Below, in pieces: positions 1 through 7,052 of a stretch of 9,788 bases of DNA. The position numbers and the translations under genes are program-made. Source of the stretch: Acetobacteraceae bacterium. GTDB taxonomy: Bacteria; Pseudomonadota; Alphaproteobacteria; Acetobacterales; Acetobacteraceae. The DNA lies in NCBI GenBank assembly GCA_947462945.1, contig CANHTE010000016.1, positions 1-9,788 on the forward strand, given 5' to 3'. The notes beneath the pieces are model-generated. The model saw only the letters and a list, made by a program, of their open reading frames with translations, was not told where the DNA came from and searched no databases. Position 1 is the stretch's first letter; every line of letters begins with the position of its first letter.

Positions 1-2204
1 CACCAGCACCCGCAGCACCGGCCGCCCCCACGGCGGCAGCGCCCCAGGCGCCGCCCCCCGCCACGGCTGAGGCCGCGCCCGCAGCGCCCTCACCCGAATT
101 GGCCGCCCTGCTTGTCATCCTGCGCGACGAAGCGCGCCGCGCCGCGCTCATCCGCGCGCTGGAAGCCACCACCGGCACCCCGGCCGCGCCTGAGACCCTG
201 GCCATTCCCACGCCCGAGGAGGTGATCTCCGCCCCCGCCGACATCGTCGTTGGCATTGCGAGCCGGATCGGCGCTTTTCTCGTCCAGGCCTGGGCGACGC
301 TCTCCGCCGCCGCCGAACTTGGGCAAATTCGCGCCTGGTTCGAGCGGCTGCTGACCGATGAGCTGTTGCAGGCCCAGGTCTGGGCCCTGGCCTGGAAGCT
401 GGGGCTCGTTCTGCTGGCCGGCGTGGCGACCGAGCGCCTATTCCGCCTGCTGATGCGCCGCCCCAATGCCTGGCTGGAGCGCCGCGGGGCCATGGTGCAG
501 GGCCCGCTCCAGGGGCTGCGCCGCCTGCCCTACATGCTGGGCCATCTGGGGCTCGACCTCGTGCCCATTCTGGGCTTCGGCGCGGCGGCCCTGGCCATCA
601 TCGGCACCTTCTCGATCTGGCCCTCCAACCGGCTGGTGATGGAGGCGGTGACCTTCGCCTACATGGCGGCGCGCGCCGTCATGGCCGCCGGCCGCCTGGT
701 CTTTGCACCGGGCCTGACGCGCCTCAGATGGATTCGCTGCGAGGATGAGACCGCCGCCTATGCCACCCTCTGGATCCGGCGCCTGGCCTTCACCGGCGTC
801 ACCTTCTACGCCGTGGCCGAGGTGGCCATGCTGTTCGGCCTGCCGCAGGGCGCACATGAAACCATCTGGCGCCTCGGCCTGCTGGTGCTCTCCCTGCTGG
901 CGGCGCTGATCGTCCTGCAGAATCGCGCCGGCGTGGCCTCGCTGCTCGATGCGCCGGATTTGGCGGAGGATGATGTGCCCACGCGCAGCCGCATGTTCAT
1001 GCGCGCCGCCCGCAGCCGCCTGGCCGAGGCCTGGCACGTGCTTGTGATCCTCTGGCTGTTGGCCGCCTGGACGGTCTGGGCGCTGGAGATCGAGCGCGGC
1101 TTTGAACGCCTGGCCGAGGCCTCGCTCGCCACCATCGCCATTGTCGTCGGCGCCAAGCTGGCGGATGAGGCGATGCGCCGCCTGCTGGACCGGCTGTTCC
1201 GCATCAGCGCCGACCTCGCGGGCCGCTATCCTGGGCTGGAGCAGCGCGCCAACCGCTATCTGCCGGCGCTGCGCAGCCTGGTCTCGATGGCGCTGACGGC
1301 CATCGCGCTCGTGCTTCTCATGGAGGCCTGGGGGTTGAACTCCCTCGCCTGGTTCGGCACCGGGCGCTGGGGTGGGCGGCTGATCTCGGGCCTGACCTCG
1401 ATCGGCATCACGGTGGCCGTCGCGCTGCTGATCTGGGAGGGGGCGAATGCCGGCATCCAGCGCTATCTCGCGCGGCTGCCCAAGGATGGCTCGGCCGCGC
1501 GTTCGGCCCGGGTGCGGACGCTGCTGCCCATGCTGCGCACGGCGCTGGGCGCGCTGCTGATGGTGATCGTGGGCCTGACCTTGCTGACGGAGATCGGGAT
1601 CAATGTGGCGCCCCTGCTGGCCGGTGCCGGCGTGCTGGGCCTCGCCGTCGGCTTCGGCAGCCAGACGCTGGTGCGTGACGTGATCACGGGCATCTTCCTG
1701 CTGTTCGAGGATGCGGTGGCGGTGGGGGACACCATCACCGTGGGCGGCATGTCCGGCACGGTCGAGCAGCTCTCCATCCGCTCCATCCGGCTGCGCGCGC
1801 TGGATGGCTCGGTGCATATCGTGCCGTTCAGCGCCGTCACCACCGTGACGAACCAGACGCGCGATTTCGGCTATGCCGTGCTGGATGTGGCGCTGGACTA
1901 CTCGGCCGATACGGATCAGGCCGTGACCATGCTGCGCCAGGTGGGCGAGAGCCTGCGCGAGGATGAGGCCTGGGCCCCGCAATTGCTGGCGCCGCTGGAG
2001 GTTCTCGGCGTGGACAAGCTGACCGATGCGGGGGTGATCCTGCGCGCCCGCGTCATGACGCCGCCGGCGCGCCGATGGGCTGTGGGGCGCGAGTTGAACC
2101 GCCGCGTGAAGCAGCATTGCGACGCTGCCGGCATTCCGCTTTTCGCCGCCGTGAAGGCCGCAGCCCTGCCCGTGGCGCTCATGCCAGCCGCGACAGCCAG
2201 ATGA
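1..2204 (+). CDS. ybiO: YbiO-type mechanosensitive ion channel (MscS family), 5' end outside window
   Basis: This is a large inner-membrane channel of the MscS family, which opens under membrane tension and releases solutes during hypo-osmotic shock. The reading frame is open from position 3 with no start codon, so the N-terminus and probable signal peptide lie outside. The visible part begins with a Pro/Ala-rich linker of about 30 residues. Counting from the TTG codon at 99, about ten hydrophobic segments follow (roughly 100-116, 146-172, 182-202, 228-248, 258-275, 312-330, 388-412, 427-448, 478-498). The pore helix and MscS core are at 502-545, with APLLAGAGVLGLAVGFGSQ then LVRDVITGIFLLFED. 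A soluble beta/alpha C-terminal domain ends near 690. The pore region, the RTLLPMLR stretch and the YPGLEQR segment match my memory of E. coli YbiO (741 residues), so I place it in that subgroup rather than among small MscS proteins. Its last 26 bases overlap the convergent azlD gene. Family certain; YbiO orthology likely but from recall. Confidence 0.93.
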   Translation, partial: PAPAAPAAPTAAAPQAPPPATAEAAPAAPSPELAALLVILRDEARRAALIRALEATTGTPAAPETLAIPTPEEVISAPADIVVGIASRIGAFLVQAWATLSAAAELGQIRAWFERLLTDELLQAQVWALAWKLGLVLLAGVATERLFRLLMRRPNAWLERRGAMVQGPLQGLRRLPYMLGHLGLDLVPILGFGAAALAIIGTFSIWPSNRLVMEAVTFAYMAARAVMAAGRLVFAPGLTRLRWIRCEDETAAYATLWIRRLAFTGVTFYAVAEVAMLFGLPQGAHETIWRLGLLVLSLLAALIVLQNRAGVASLLDAPDLAEDDVPTRSRMFMRAARSRLAEAWHVLVILWLLAAWTVWALEIERGFERLAEASLATIAIVVGAKLADEAMRRLLDRLFRISADLAGRYPGLEQRANRYLPALRSLVSMALTAIALVLLMEAWGLNSLAWFGTGRWGGRLISGLTSIGITVAVALLIWEGANAGIQRYLARLPKDGSAARSARVRTLLPMLRTALGALLMVIVGLTLLTEIGINVAPLLAGAGVLGLAVGFGSQTLVRDVITGIFLLFEDAVAVGDTITVGGMSGTVEQLSIRSIRLRALDGSVHIVPFSAVTTVTNQTRDFGYAVLDVALDYSADTDQAVTMLRQVGESLREDEAWAPQLLAPLEVLGVDKLTDAGVILRARVMTPPARRWAVGRELNRRVKQHCDAAGIPLFAAVKAAALPVALMPAATAR

Positions 2205-2478
2205 CGGCCACGCCGCCCAGGATCGCCAGGATGTAACTGCGCGTGCCGATCATGATGCCGGTCACGGCGGCGGCGGCCAACAGGCTCGGCCAGCCGCCCG
2301 TCACCAGGGCCGGGGTGACGAAGGCGACAAAGATGCAGCCGGGCATATGGCCCAGCATCGCCATCACGAAGGGCGGCGGACGAAAGGCGCGCAGCAGCGC
2401 ATAACCCCCGGCGCGCAGCAGGTACGTGACCAGGGCCATGCCCAGGATGGCCAGCAGGACGTCCCAGCGAAGCGACAT
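2179..2478 (-). CDS. azlD: AzlD-family small membrane protein (branched-chain amino acid export subunit)
   Basis: The 99-residue hydrophobic protein has the usual AzlD length and about four membrane segments (residues 6-24, 43-60, 65-77, 82-97). It carries the AzlD-like start ILGMALVTYLLRAGG, followed by a loop with FRPPPF and a C-terminal segment with GTRSYILAILGG. AzlD proteins normally pair with the larger AzlC subunit to export branched-chain amino acids. The ATG has a GGGGGC stretch about eight bases upstream as a modest ribosome binding site. No azlC is present: the 272 bases upstream hold only a composite repeat before the PBP gene, and downstream is the convergent channel gene, with which the 3' ends overlap by 26 bases. 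It is either a solitary AzlD with its partner elsewhere or a leftover of a broken azlCD pair. The reading frame itself looks intact. Family assignment is from hydrophobic pattern and length. Confidence 0.85.
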   Translation of the reverse strand: MSLRWDVLLAILGMALVTYLLRAGGYALLRAFRPPPFVMAMLGHMPGCIFVAFVTPALVTGGWPSLLAAAAVTGIMIGTRSYILAILGGVAVIWLSRLA

Positions 2479-2582
2479 TCTATGCCCCCAAGCGGAGAGC
2501 GGCGGCTTCGTGGGTTTGCCTGGTCGTCATCAGAAAGGCTTGTTTGGACAGCCGACGTGCCGACGCCGGGGAGAGGGCAAGA

Positions 2583-2707
2583 GGCCTCCGGCGGCTGGGG
2601 CCGAAAGGCCCCAGACCCCAAGCCTTGAGAAAAATGCTGGAAAATCCCCGCGGGAAGCCAGAAAATTCAAGGGCTCTGGGGCCTTTCGGCCCCAGCCGCA
2701 GGAGGCC
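2583..2707. repeat. Composite inverted repeat, copy 1
   Basis: Two 37-base arms (2583-2619 and 2671-2707) are reverse complements at 35 of 37 positions, separated by 51 bases. Each arm contains its own perfect 8-bp hairpin: 2595-2614 with a GAAA loop, and 2676-2695 with a TTTC loop (GAAA on the other strand). The arm core GCGGCTGGGGCC and the following GGCCCCAGACCCC recur in the element at 7053-7144, so this is a dispersed family. A CTTGAG-like tail follows each arm on its inner side. The spacer holds the palindrome CCCGCGGG (2647-2654). It lies between the PBP stop and the azlD start, both on the minus strand. Read on that strand, the first hairpin is followed by TTGAATTTTC, so it could act as a weak terminator for the PBP transcript. 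The remaining flanks of the 2479-2750 gap show no gene. Confidence 0.9.
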
Positions 2708-2750
2708 GCTTTGTGGCTGTCTGCATGGCTTATGATGCGGCGCAAGCGCC

Positions 2751-4643
2751 TCACGGCGCCCTCGCGGCTTCGATGATTTCGCGGAAAAGGCGGGCGGGCA
2801 AGGTGCCGCCGCGGACGTCATCCATGCTCGTATTGTCGTCATTGCCGAGCCATACCCCGATCACCAGCGGCCCGGAAGCAAGCTGGACAAAGCCCATGAA
2901 CCAGGCATCCCGGTAATCCTGCGTGGTGCCGGTCTTGCCGCCGGTCACCAGGCCCGGGATGGCCGCCGCGCGGCCTGTGCCGCCGCGCACCACGCTCACC
3001 AGCATGGCGCGCATGCGCTCGGCCGCCTCGCTGCTGATCACCTGGGCGGGTTCGGCGCGCGGGGCGGGCAGGTTGCGGCCCTCGGCCTCCACCCGCTGCA
3101 TGCCGTGCGGCGTCACGCGCCGGCCACCATTCACCAGCGCGGCATAGCCAGCGGCGAGATCCACCAGCGTCACCTCACCCGTGCCGAGTGCGATGGAGGC
3201 ATCACGCGGGAAGCGGCCCTGGATGCCCAGCCGCGTTGCCACATCGGCCACGCCGCGCGGCCCGCCGCCCATCTGCATCACCCGCACCGCCGCCGTATTC
3301 ACCGAATGGGCGAAGGCCTCATCCAGCGTGACGCTCCCGCGCGCGCGCCAATGCCCGTTGGAGGGGGACCAGCGGCCCATCTGCAAGGGCAGATCACTCA
3401 CCTGGTCAAAGGGGGAGGCGCCGTGTTCAAGGGCCGCCAGATACACCATCGCCTTGAAGGTGGAGCCCGGCTGGCGCCGCGCATTGGCGGCGCGGTTGAA
3501 GGGCGAGCGGCGGAAATCCCGCCCGCCCGCCATGGCGCGCACCGCGCCCGTATTGGCATCCAGCACCACAACGGCGCCCTGGCCCACCCGTGCCTCGCGC
3601 CCCGCCTGGTCCAGCAGGGCGCCCAGCCGCGTTTCCACCGCATTCTGCCAGCGTGGATCGAGGCTGGTGCGGATCACGAGGTCGGCGCTACCGGGGAAGG
3701 CGCGGGGAATATCCTCGAAAATCCAGTCCGCGAACCAGCCGCCATTGCGCGAAGGGCGGGGCGGGATCGCCATCTCCTGCACGGCCTGCTCCATCTGGGT
3801 GGAGGTGATGGCGCCAGTCGCCACCATCGCGGCCAGCACATCCCGCGCGCGGGCCATGGCGCCGTCCGGATTGGCGCGCGGACTATAGCGCGAGGGCGCC
3901 TGGGGCAGGCCCGCCAGGATGGCCGATTGCGACAGCGTCAGCCGACGTGCCGAGACGCCGAAATACAGCCGCGCCGCCGCATCCATGCCGTAAGCACCAC
4001 CGCCCAGATAGACGCGGTTCAGGTAAATCTCGAGCAGCTGGTCCTTGGTGAAGCGGTTCTCCAGCCAGAGCGCCATCAGCGCTTCCTGCACCTTGCGCCG
4101 CGTGCTGCGGGCCGGGCTGAGGAACAGGTTCTTCGCCAATTGCTGGGTCAGCGTCGAGCCGCCCTGCACCACATCGCCGGCGTTCCAATTGGCATGGGCC
4201 GCGCGGAGCAGGCCGATGACGTCCAGGCCGAAATGCTGGTGGAAGCGGCGATCCTCGATGGCCAGCAGGGCTGCCGGCAAATGCGCGGGAAGGTCCCGCA
4301 GCCGCAGGGTTTCGCCATAGAGATCGCCCTGGGTTGCCAGCGGCCCGCCCTCGGCCGTTTGCAGCGTGACGCTGGGGCGGCGCTGATGGGCCAATGCGGC
4401 ATCGGCGCGCGGCATGTCATGCGCGAACCAGATCAGCATCGCGGCGAGGGTCAGCGCCCCCCAGATCATCAGGATGATGGACAGCCGCAGGAGGAGCCCG
4501 CCGAGGCTGCGGCGGCGCTTCGGGGACGCAGTGCTGCGTCCGCTGGATTGTGGCCCGCTCGGGGGGGACCGTGATTCGGCCCGGGGGGAGGGCCGTGGGG
4601 CAGGGGCCGTGGGACGCAGCCTGGCGGCTGCCACTCTCGGCAT
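2751..4643 (-). CDS. Class A penicillin-binding protein (PBP1A family, transglycosylase/transpeptidase)
   Basis: This bifunctional peptidoglycan synthase polymerises lipid II and cross-links the stem peptides in the periplasm. The 630-residue protein has a basic, Pro/Ser-rich cytoplasmic tail (1-48, ending PKRRR), one membrane anchor (about 49-73), then a GT51 glycosyltransferase domain. That domain has catalytic Glu130 in IEDRRFHQHFGLD and the GGSTLTQQLAKNLFL motif (161-175). The transpeptidase domain follows with all three motifs: Ser394 and Lys397 in GSTFK, SVN at 447-449, and KTGT at 570-573. The length is at the short end for PBP1A proteins, in line with PBP1A-family/2D-like members. The ATG at 4643 has no visible Shine-Dalgarno sequence; a TATCCT hexamer lies six bases upstream, which would suit a leaderless message. 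No better in-frame start precedes the membrane anchor. It is divergent from accD, and azlD follows on the same strand after the repeat. Domain calls are secure; the exact paralogue name is not. Confidence 0.96.
   Translation of the reverse strand: MPRVAAARLRPTAPAPRPSPRAESRSPPSGPQSSGRSTASPKRRRSLGGLLLRLSIILMIWGALTLAAMLIWFAHDMPRADAALAHQRRPSVTLQTAEGGPLATQGDLYGETLRLRDLPAHLPAALLAIEDRRFHQHFGLDVIGLLRAAHANWNAGDVVQGGSTLTQQLAKNLFLSPARSTRRKVQEALMALWLENRFTKDQLLEIYLNRVYLGGGAYGMDAAARLYFGVSARRLTLSQSAILAGLPQAPSRYSPRANPDGAMARARDVLAAMVATGAITSTQMEQAVQEMAIPPRPSRNGGWFADWIFEDIPRAFPGSADLVIRTSLDPRWQNAVETRLGALLDQAGREARVGQGAVVVLDANTGAVRAMAGGRDFRRSPFNRAANARRQPGSTFKAMVYLAALEHGASPFDQVSDLPLQMGRWSPSNGHWRARGSVTLDEAFAHSVNTAAVRVMQMGGGPRGVADVATRLGIQGRFPRDASIALGTGEVTLVDLAAGYAALVNGGRRVTPHGMQRVEAEGRNLPAPRAEPAQVISSEAAERMRAMLVSVVRGGTGRAAAIPGLVTGGKTGTTQDYRDAWFMGFVQLASGPLVIGVWLGNDDNTSMDDVRGGTLPARLFREIIEAARAP
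4524..4541. repeat. Perfect inverted repeat inside the 5' end of the PBP gene
   Basis: GGACGCAG and CTGCGTCC are exact reverse complements separated by two bases. They lie about 100 bases into the PBP coding sequence, in the segment for the low-complexity cytoplasmic tail. It could form a hairpin in the early message or be chance in GC-rich DNA; no function can be assigned. Confidence 0.4.
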
Positions 4644-4779
4644 GAGCAGAGGATAGCATGTCGCCAGGCGCCGCGCATCAGGGAGTTGCGTGGGAGGCCC
4701 GGCCGCTTAACCCCTGCTGGCTTGACCCCGGGCATCCCGCCCGCCATCTCCCTCCCGTCGCAGCGCCTGGAGGTTCCGG

Positions 4780-4902
4780 ATGCAGGGCGGCCGGCGGCCA
4801 CGCGATGAGCTTTGGACCGGCGCAACATGTCTGAGGGCCGCAAGCCAAGCCGGCGGAGCCGGCGCGCGTTATATGGAAGCACGCCTGCGGCGTGACGCTT
4901 GA
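4780..4902 (+). CDS. Possible 40-residue leader ORF upstream of accD
   Basis: An ATG at 4780 is preceded by a strong GGAGG (4769-4773) at six-base spacing, a better ribosome binding site than that of accD itself. The frame runs 40 codons to a TGA at 4900-4902, only 11 bases before the accD ATG and overlapping the accD Shine-Dalgarno sequence. The predicted peptide is basic and Gly/Ala/Arg-rich, with no domain I recognise. Its third codon positions are less GC-rich than in the neighbouring genes, which argues against a conserved protein. If translated, it could couple ribosome arrival to accD initiation. It may equally be chance; confidence is low. Confidence 0.22.
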   Translation: MQGGRRPRDELWTGATCLRAASQAGGAGARYMEARLRRDA

Positions 4903-4905
4903 GGG
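4901..4905 (+). promoter_or_regulatory. accD ribosome binding site
   Basis: GAGGG lies eight bases before the ATG at 4914. It supports that start over the in-frame TTG at 4899, which would sit upstream of this site. AccD proteins also usually begin MNW or similar, as here. Confidence 0.65.
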
Positions 4906-4913
4906 CGGGAAAA

Positions 4914-5783
4914 ATGAACTGGATTTCCGAGTGGGCGCTGCCCAAGATCAAGACGCTCTTCGGCACCTCGCGCGAGATGCCGGACAATCTCTGGCATAAA
5001 TGCCCGAGCTGCGAGCAGATGATCTTCCAGACCGATCTGGAAAAGAACCTCCGCGTCTGCCCGCATTGCAGCCATCACATGCGGCTCTCGGCCCGCCAGC
5101 GCCTGGATGCGACGCTGGATGAAGGCTGGCAGAAGATCGAGCTGCCCAAGGCCCCGGCTGATCCGCTGCGCTTCCGTGACCAGCGGCGCTATTCCGAACG
5201 GCTGCGTGATGCCCAGACCAAATCCGGCATGGATGATGCGGTGCTGGTCGGCCATGGCAAAATTGATGGCCAGCGCGCCGTCGTCGCCGTGTTTGAATTT
5301 GCCTTCATGGCGGGCTCCATGGGCGCCGGCGTGGGTGAGGCAATCGTCACCGCCGCGCGGCTGGCCGTGTTGCAGGATGCGCCCTTGATCGTCTTTGCCA
5401 GCTCGGGCGGGGCGCGCATGCAGGAAGGCGCTGTCAGCCTCATGCAAATGCCGCGCACCGTGATCGCGACGCAGATGGTGAAGGATGCGGGCCTGCCCTT
5501 CCTGGTCGTCCTGTGCGACCCGACCACGGGCGGGGTCACCGCCAGCTTTGCCATGCTGGGCGATATCCAGATCGCGGAGCCTGGCGCGCTGATCGGCTTT
5601 GCCGGCGCGCGCGTCATCGAGAGCACCGTGCGGGAAAAGCTGCCCGAGGGCTTTCAGCGCGCCGAGTATCTGCTGGAGCACGGCATTCTCGACATGGTGG
5701 TGAAGCGCGCCGACATGCGCGAAACGCTGGCCCGCGTGATCCGCCTGCTGCGCGCCTCCGAGGAGGCGCCGGCAACCGCATGA
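4914..5783 (+). CDS. accD: Acetyl-CoA carboxylase carboxyltransferase subunit beta
   Basis: AccD pairs with AccA to form the carboxyltransferase that moves the carboxyl group from carboxybiotin to acetyl-CoA, giving malonyl-CoA, the first committed step of fatty acid synthesis in the cytoplasm. The 289-residue protein starts MNWISEWALPKIK. It has the N-terminal four-cysteine zinc ribbon (Cys30, Cys33, Cys49, Cys52, as CPSC and CPHC). The crotonase-like carboxyltransferase fold follows, with SGGARMQEG at 164-172 and then the TTGGVTASFAMLGDI segment and GFAGARVIE. The length is close to the E. coli protein (304). The start at 4914 is chosen because of the GAGGG eight bases upstream and the family N-terminus. 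Its TGA overlaps the folC start as ATGA, so the two genes are very likely co-transcribed and translationally coupled, the same order as in E. coli and many other proteobacteria. Confidence 0.98.
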   Translation: MNWISEWALPKIKTLFGTSREMPDNLWHKCPSCEQMIFQTDLEKNLRVCPHCSHHMRLSARQRLDATLDEGWQKIELPKAPADPLRFRDQRRYSERLRDAQTKSGMDDAVLVGHGKIDGQRAVVAVFEFAFMAGSMGAGVGEAIVTAARLAVLQDAPLIVFASSGGARMQEGAVSLMQMPRTVIATQMVKDAGLPFLVVLCDPTTGGVTASFAMLGDIQIAEPGALIGFAGARVIESTVREKLPEGFQRAEYLLEHGILDMVVKRADMRETLARVIRLLRASEEAPATA

Positions 5784-7051
5784 TCGGCCGTTCCGAGGCG
5801 ATCATCGAGCGGATGCACGCGCTGCATCCGAAGCTGATTGATTTGAGCCTGGGCCGGTTGCAAGCCCTGCTCGCCAGGCTGGGGCATCCTGAGCGCCGCC
5901 TGCCGCCCGTGATCCATGTGGCCGGCACCAACGGCAAGGGCAGCACTTGCGCCTTTCTCCGCGCGATGGGTGAGGCTGCGGGGCAGCGGGTCCATGTCTA
6001 TACTTCGCCGCATCTCGTGCGCTTTCACGAACGCATTCGCCTGGCCGGCGAATTGGTGGGCGAGCAGGCGCTGAGCGATGCGCTGGAGGAGGTGGAGCGG
6101 GTGAATGGGGCTACGCCCATCACCGTCTTTGAAATCACCACCGCCGTGGCCCTGCTGTTGTTCAGCCGCGTGCCGGCCGATCTGCTGGTGCTGGAAGTCG
6201 GCCTCGGCGGGCGCTTCGACGCGACGAATGTGATCGAGGCGCCGGTGGCCACCGCGATCGCCAGTATTTCCATGGACCACATGGAGTTCCTGGGCGACAC
6301 GCTGGGCAAGATTGCCTTCGAGAAGGCGGGCATCATCAAACCCGGGATTCCCTGTGCTACGGGCACCCAGGCGCCCGAAGCGCTCGCCGTGATTGCCACC
6401 CGCGCGGCCGAGCTTGGTGCGCCGCTGCTGGCCCGTGGTGAAGACTGGCGCATGGAGCGTGATGGCAGGACGCATCGTTTCACCGATGCGCAGGGCATGA
6501 TCGCCCTGCCGGAATTGGGACTGCGCGGCGCGCATCAGCCGGATAATGCCGGCATTGCCATCGCCGCGCTGCGCGCCTGGAACCCGCCTTGGTTGAGCGC
6601 GGATGCCATCATCCGTGGCGCCGCCACTGCCGAATGGCCCGCCCGGATGCAGCGCCTGCGCGGCCGCCTGGCGCCCCCCGCCCCTTGGGAGTTGTGGCTG
6701 GATGGCGGCCATAATGCCGGCGCCGGCCAGGCCCTGGCCGAGACTTTGCGCGAGTGGCAGGACCGGCCCTTGCACCTCGTCATCGGCATGAAGCAGGGCA
6801 AGACGGTGGGGGGGTTCCTGGAACCCATCCTGCCGCTTGCCACCAGCGTCACCGCCGTGGCGGAACCGGGGCAGCATCTGGCGATGTCGGTCGAAGAAAT
6901 CATCACGGCCAGTGGCGGCCGCGCCCGACCCGGGCCGGATGTGGCGCGCGCCTTGGCCCGCGTGACGGCGGAAGAAGCGCCGGGGCGAGTGTTGATTTGT
7001 GGAAGCTTATATCTGGCGGGTGAAGTACTGAGGGCGAATAACCAAGAATAA
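5780..7051 (+). CDS. folC: Bifunctional dihydrofolate synthase / folylpolyglutamate synthase
   Basis: FolC joins L-glutamate to dihydropteroate to make dihydrofolate and then extends the polyglutamate tail of reduced folates, using ATP, in the cytoplasm. The 423-residue product matches the usual length (E. coli 422). Visible Mur-ligase-type features are the P-loop GTNGKGST at 49-56, YTSPHLVRFHERI at 74-86, EVGLGGRFDATN at 139-150, SMDHMEFLG at 164-172, the EKAGIIKPG segment at 181-189, and in the C-terminal domain DGGHNAG at 308-314 and ICGSLYLAGEV at 406-416. The frame stays open back to 5513, inside accD, but the ATG at 5780 overlapping the accD stop gives the standard N-terminus. Downstream, only one base separates the stop from the inverted repeat that probably ends the transcript. 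Confidence 0.97.
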   Translation: MIGRSEAIIERMHALHPKLIDLSLGRLQALLARLGHPERRLPPVIHVAGTNGKGSTCAFLRAMGEAAGQRVHVYTSPHLVRFHERIRLAGELVGEQALSDALEEVERVNGATPITVFEITTAVALLLFSRVPADLLVLEVGLGGRFDATNVIEAPVATAIASISMDHMEFLGDTLGKIAFEKAGIIKPGIPCATGTQAPEALAVIATRAAELGAPLLARGEDWRMERDGRTHRFTDAQGMIALPELGLRGAHQPDNAGIAIAALRAWNPPWLSADAIIRGAATAEWPARMQRLRGRLAPPAPWELWLDGGHNAGAGQALAETLREWQDRPLHLVIGMKQGKTVGGFLEPILPLATSVTAVAEPGQHLAMSVEEIITASGGRARPGPDVARALARVTAEEAPGRVLICGSLYLAGEVLRANNQE

Positions 7052-7052
7052 A

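Larger units (their letters stand above)
4644..4913. promoter_or_regulatory. Divergent intergenic region between the PBP gene and accD
   Basis: These 270 bases must hold the promoters for the PBP gene (-) and accD-folC (+), but no strong consensus pair is visible. Candidate pieces on the plus strand are TTGACC at 4722-4727 without a good -10 partner, and TTATAT at 4869-4874 without a good -35. On the minus strand TATCCT (4655-4650) lies six bases before the PBP ATG with only a poor -35 (ATGCGC) at 17-base spacing. A 6-bp hairpin CACGCC/GGCGTG with a 3-base loop is at 4880-4894, just ahead of the accD ribosome binding site. A possible 40-codon ORF occupies 4780-4902. Which elements are used cannot be told from sequence alone. 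Confidence 0.5.

Noticed and set aside
99..101. TTG as start codon of the channel gene
   Set aside because: The same frame is open to the left edge through a Pro/Ala-rich linker, and YbiO-type channels have a longer N-terminus with a signal peptide, so the gene is cut by the window edge.
438..2117. 559-codon open frame antisense to the channel gene
   Set aside because: Its His/Gln/Arg/Gly-rich translation has no domain and it mirrors a well-supported gene; long antisense frames are expected when third positions are almost all G or C.
2480..2842. Possible azlC remnant just upstream of azlD on the minus strand
   Set aside because: The open frame ends four bases from the azlD ATG, which first looked like a coupled partner, but its translation runs through the inverted repeat and antisense-frame PBP sequence and is not hydrophobic like AzlC.
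3105..4574. 489-codon open frame antisense to the PBP gene
   Set aside because: Low-complexity Arg/His/Ala-rich translation opposite a gene with all catalytic motifs intact.
4899..4913. TTG start at 4899 for accD
   Set aside because: It would precede the GAGGG ribosome binding site; the ATG at 4914 gives the typical AccD N-terminus.
5513..5779. N-terminal extension of folC into accD
   Set aside because: The extension is an Arg-rich shadow of accD; the ATG at 5780 gives the standard FolC start and the ATGA overlap.
5654..6877. 407-codon open frame antisense to folC
   Set aside because: Same shadow effect; no recognisable domain and the opposite strand encodes a complete FolC.
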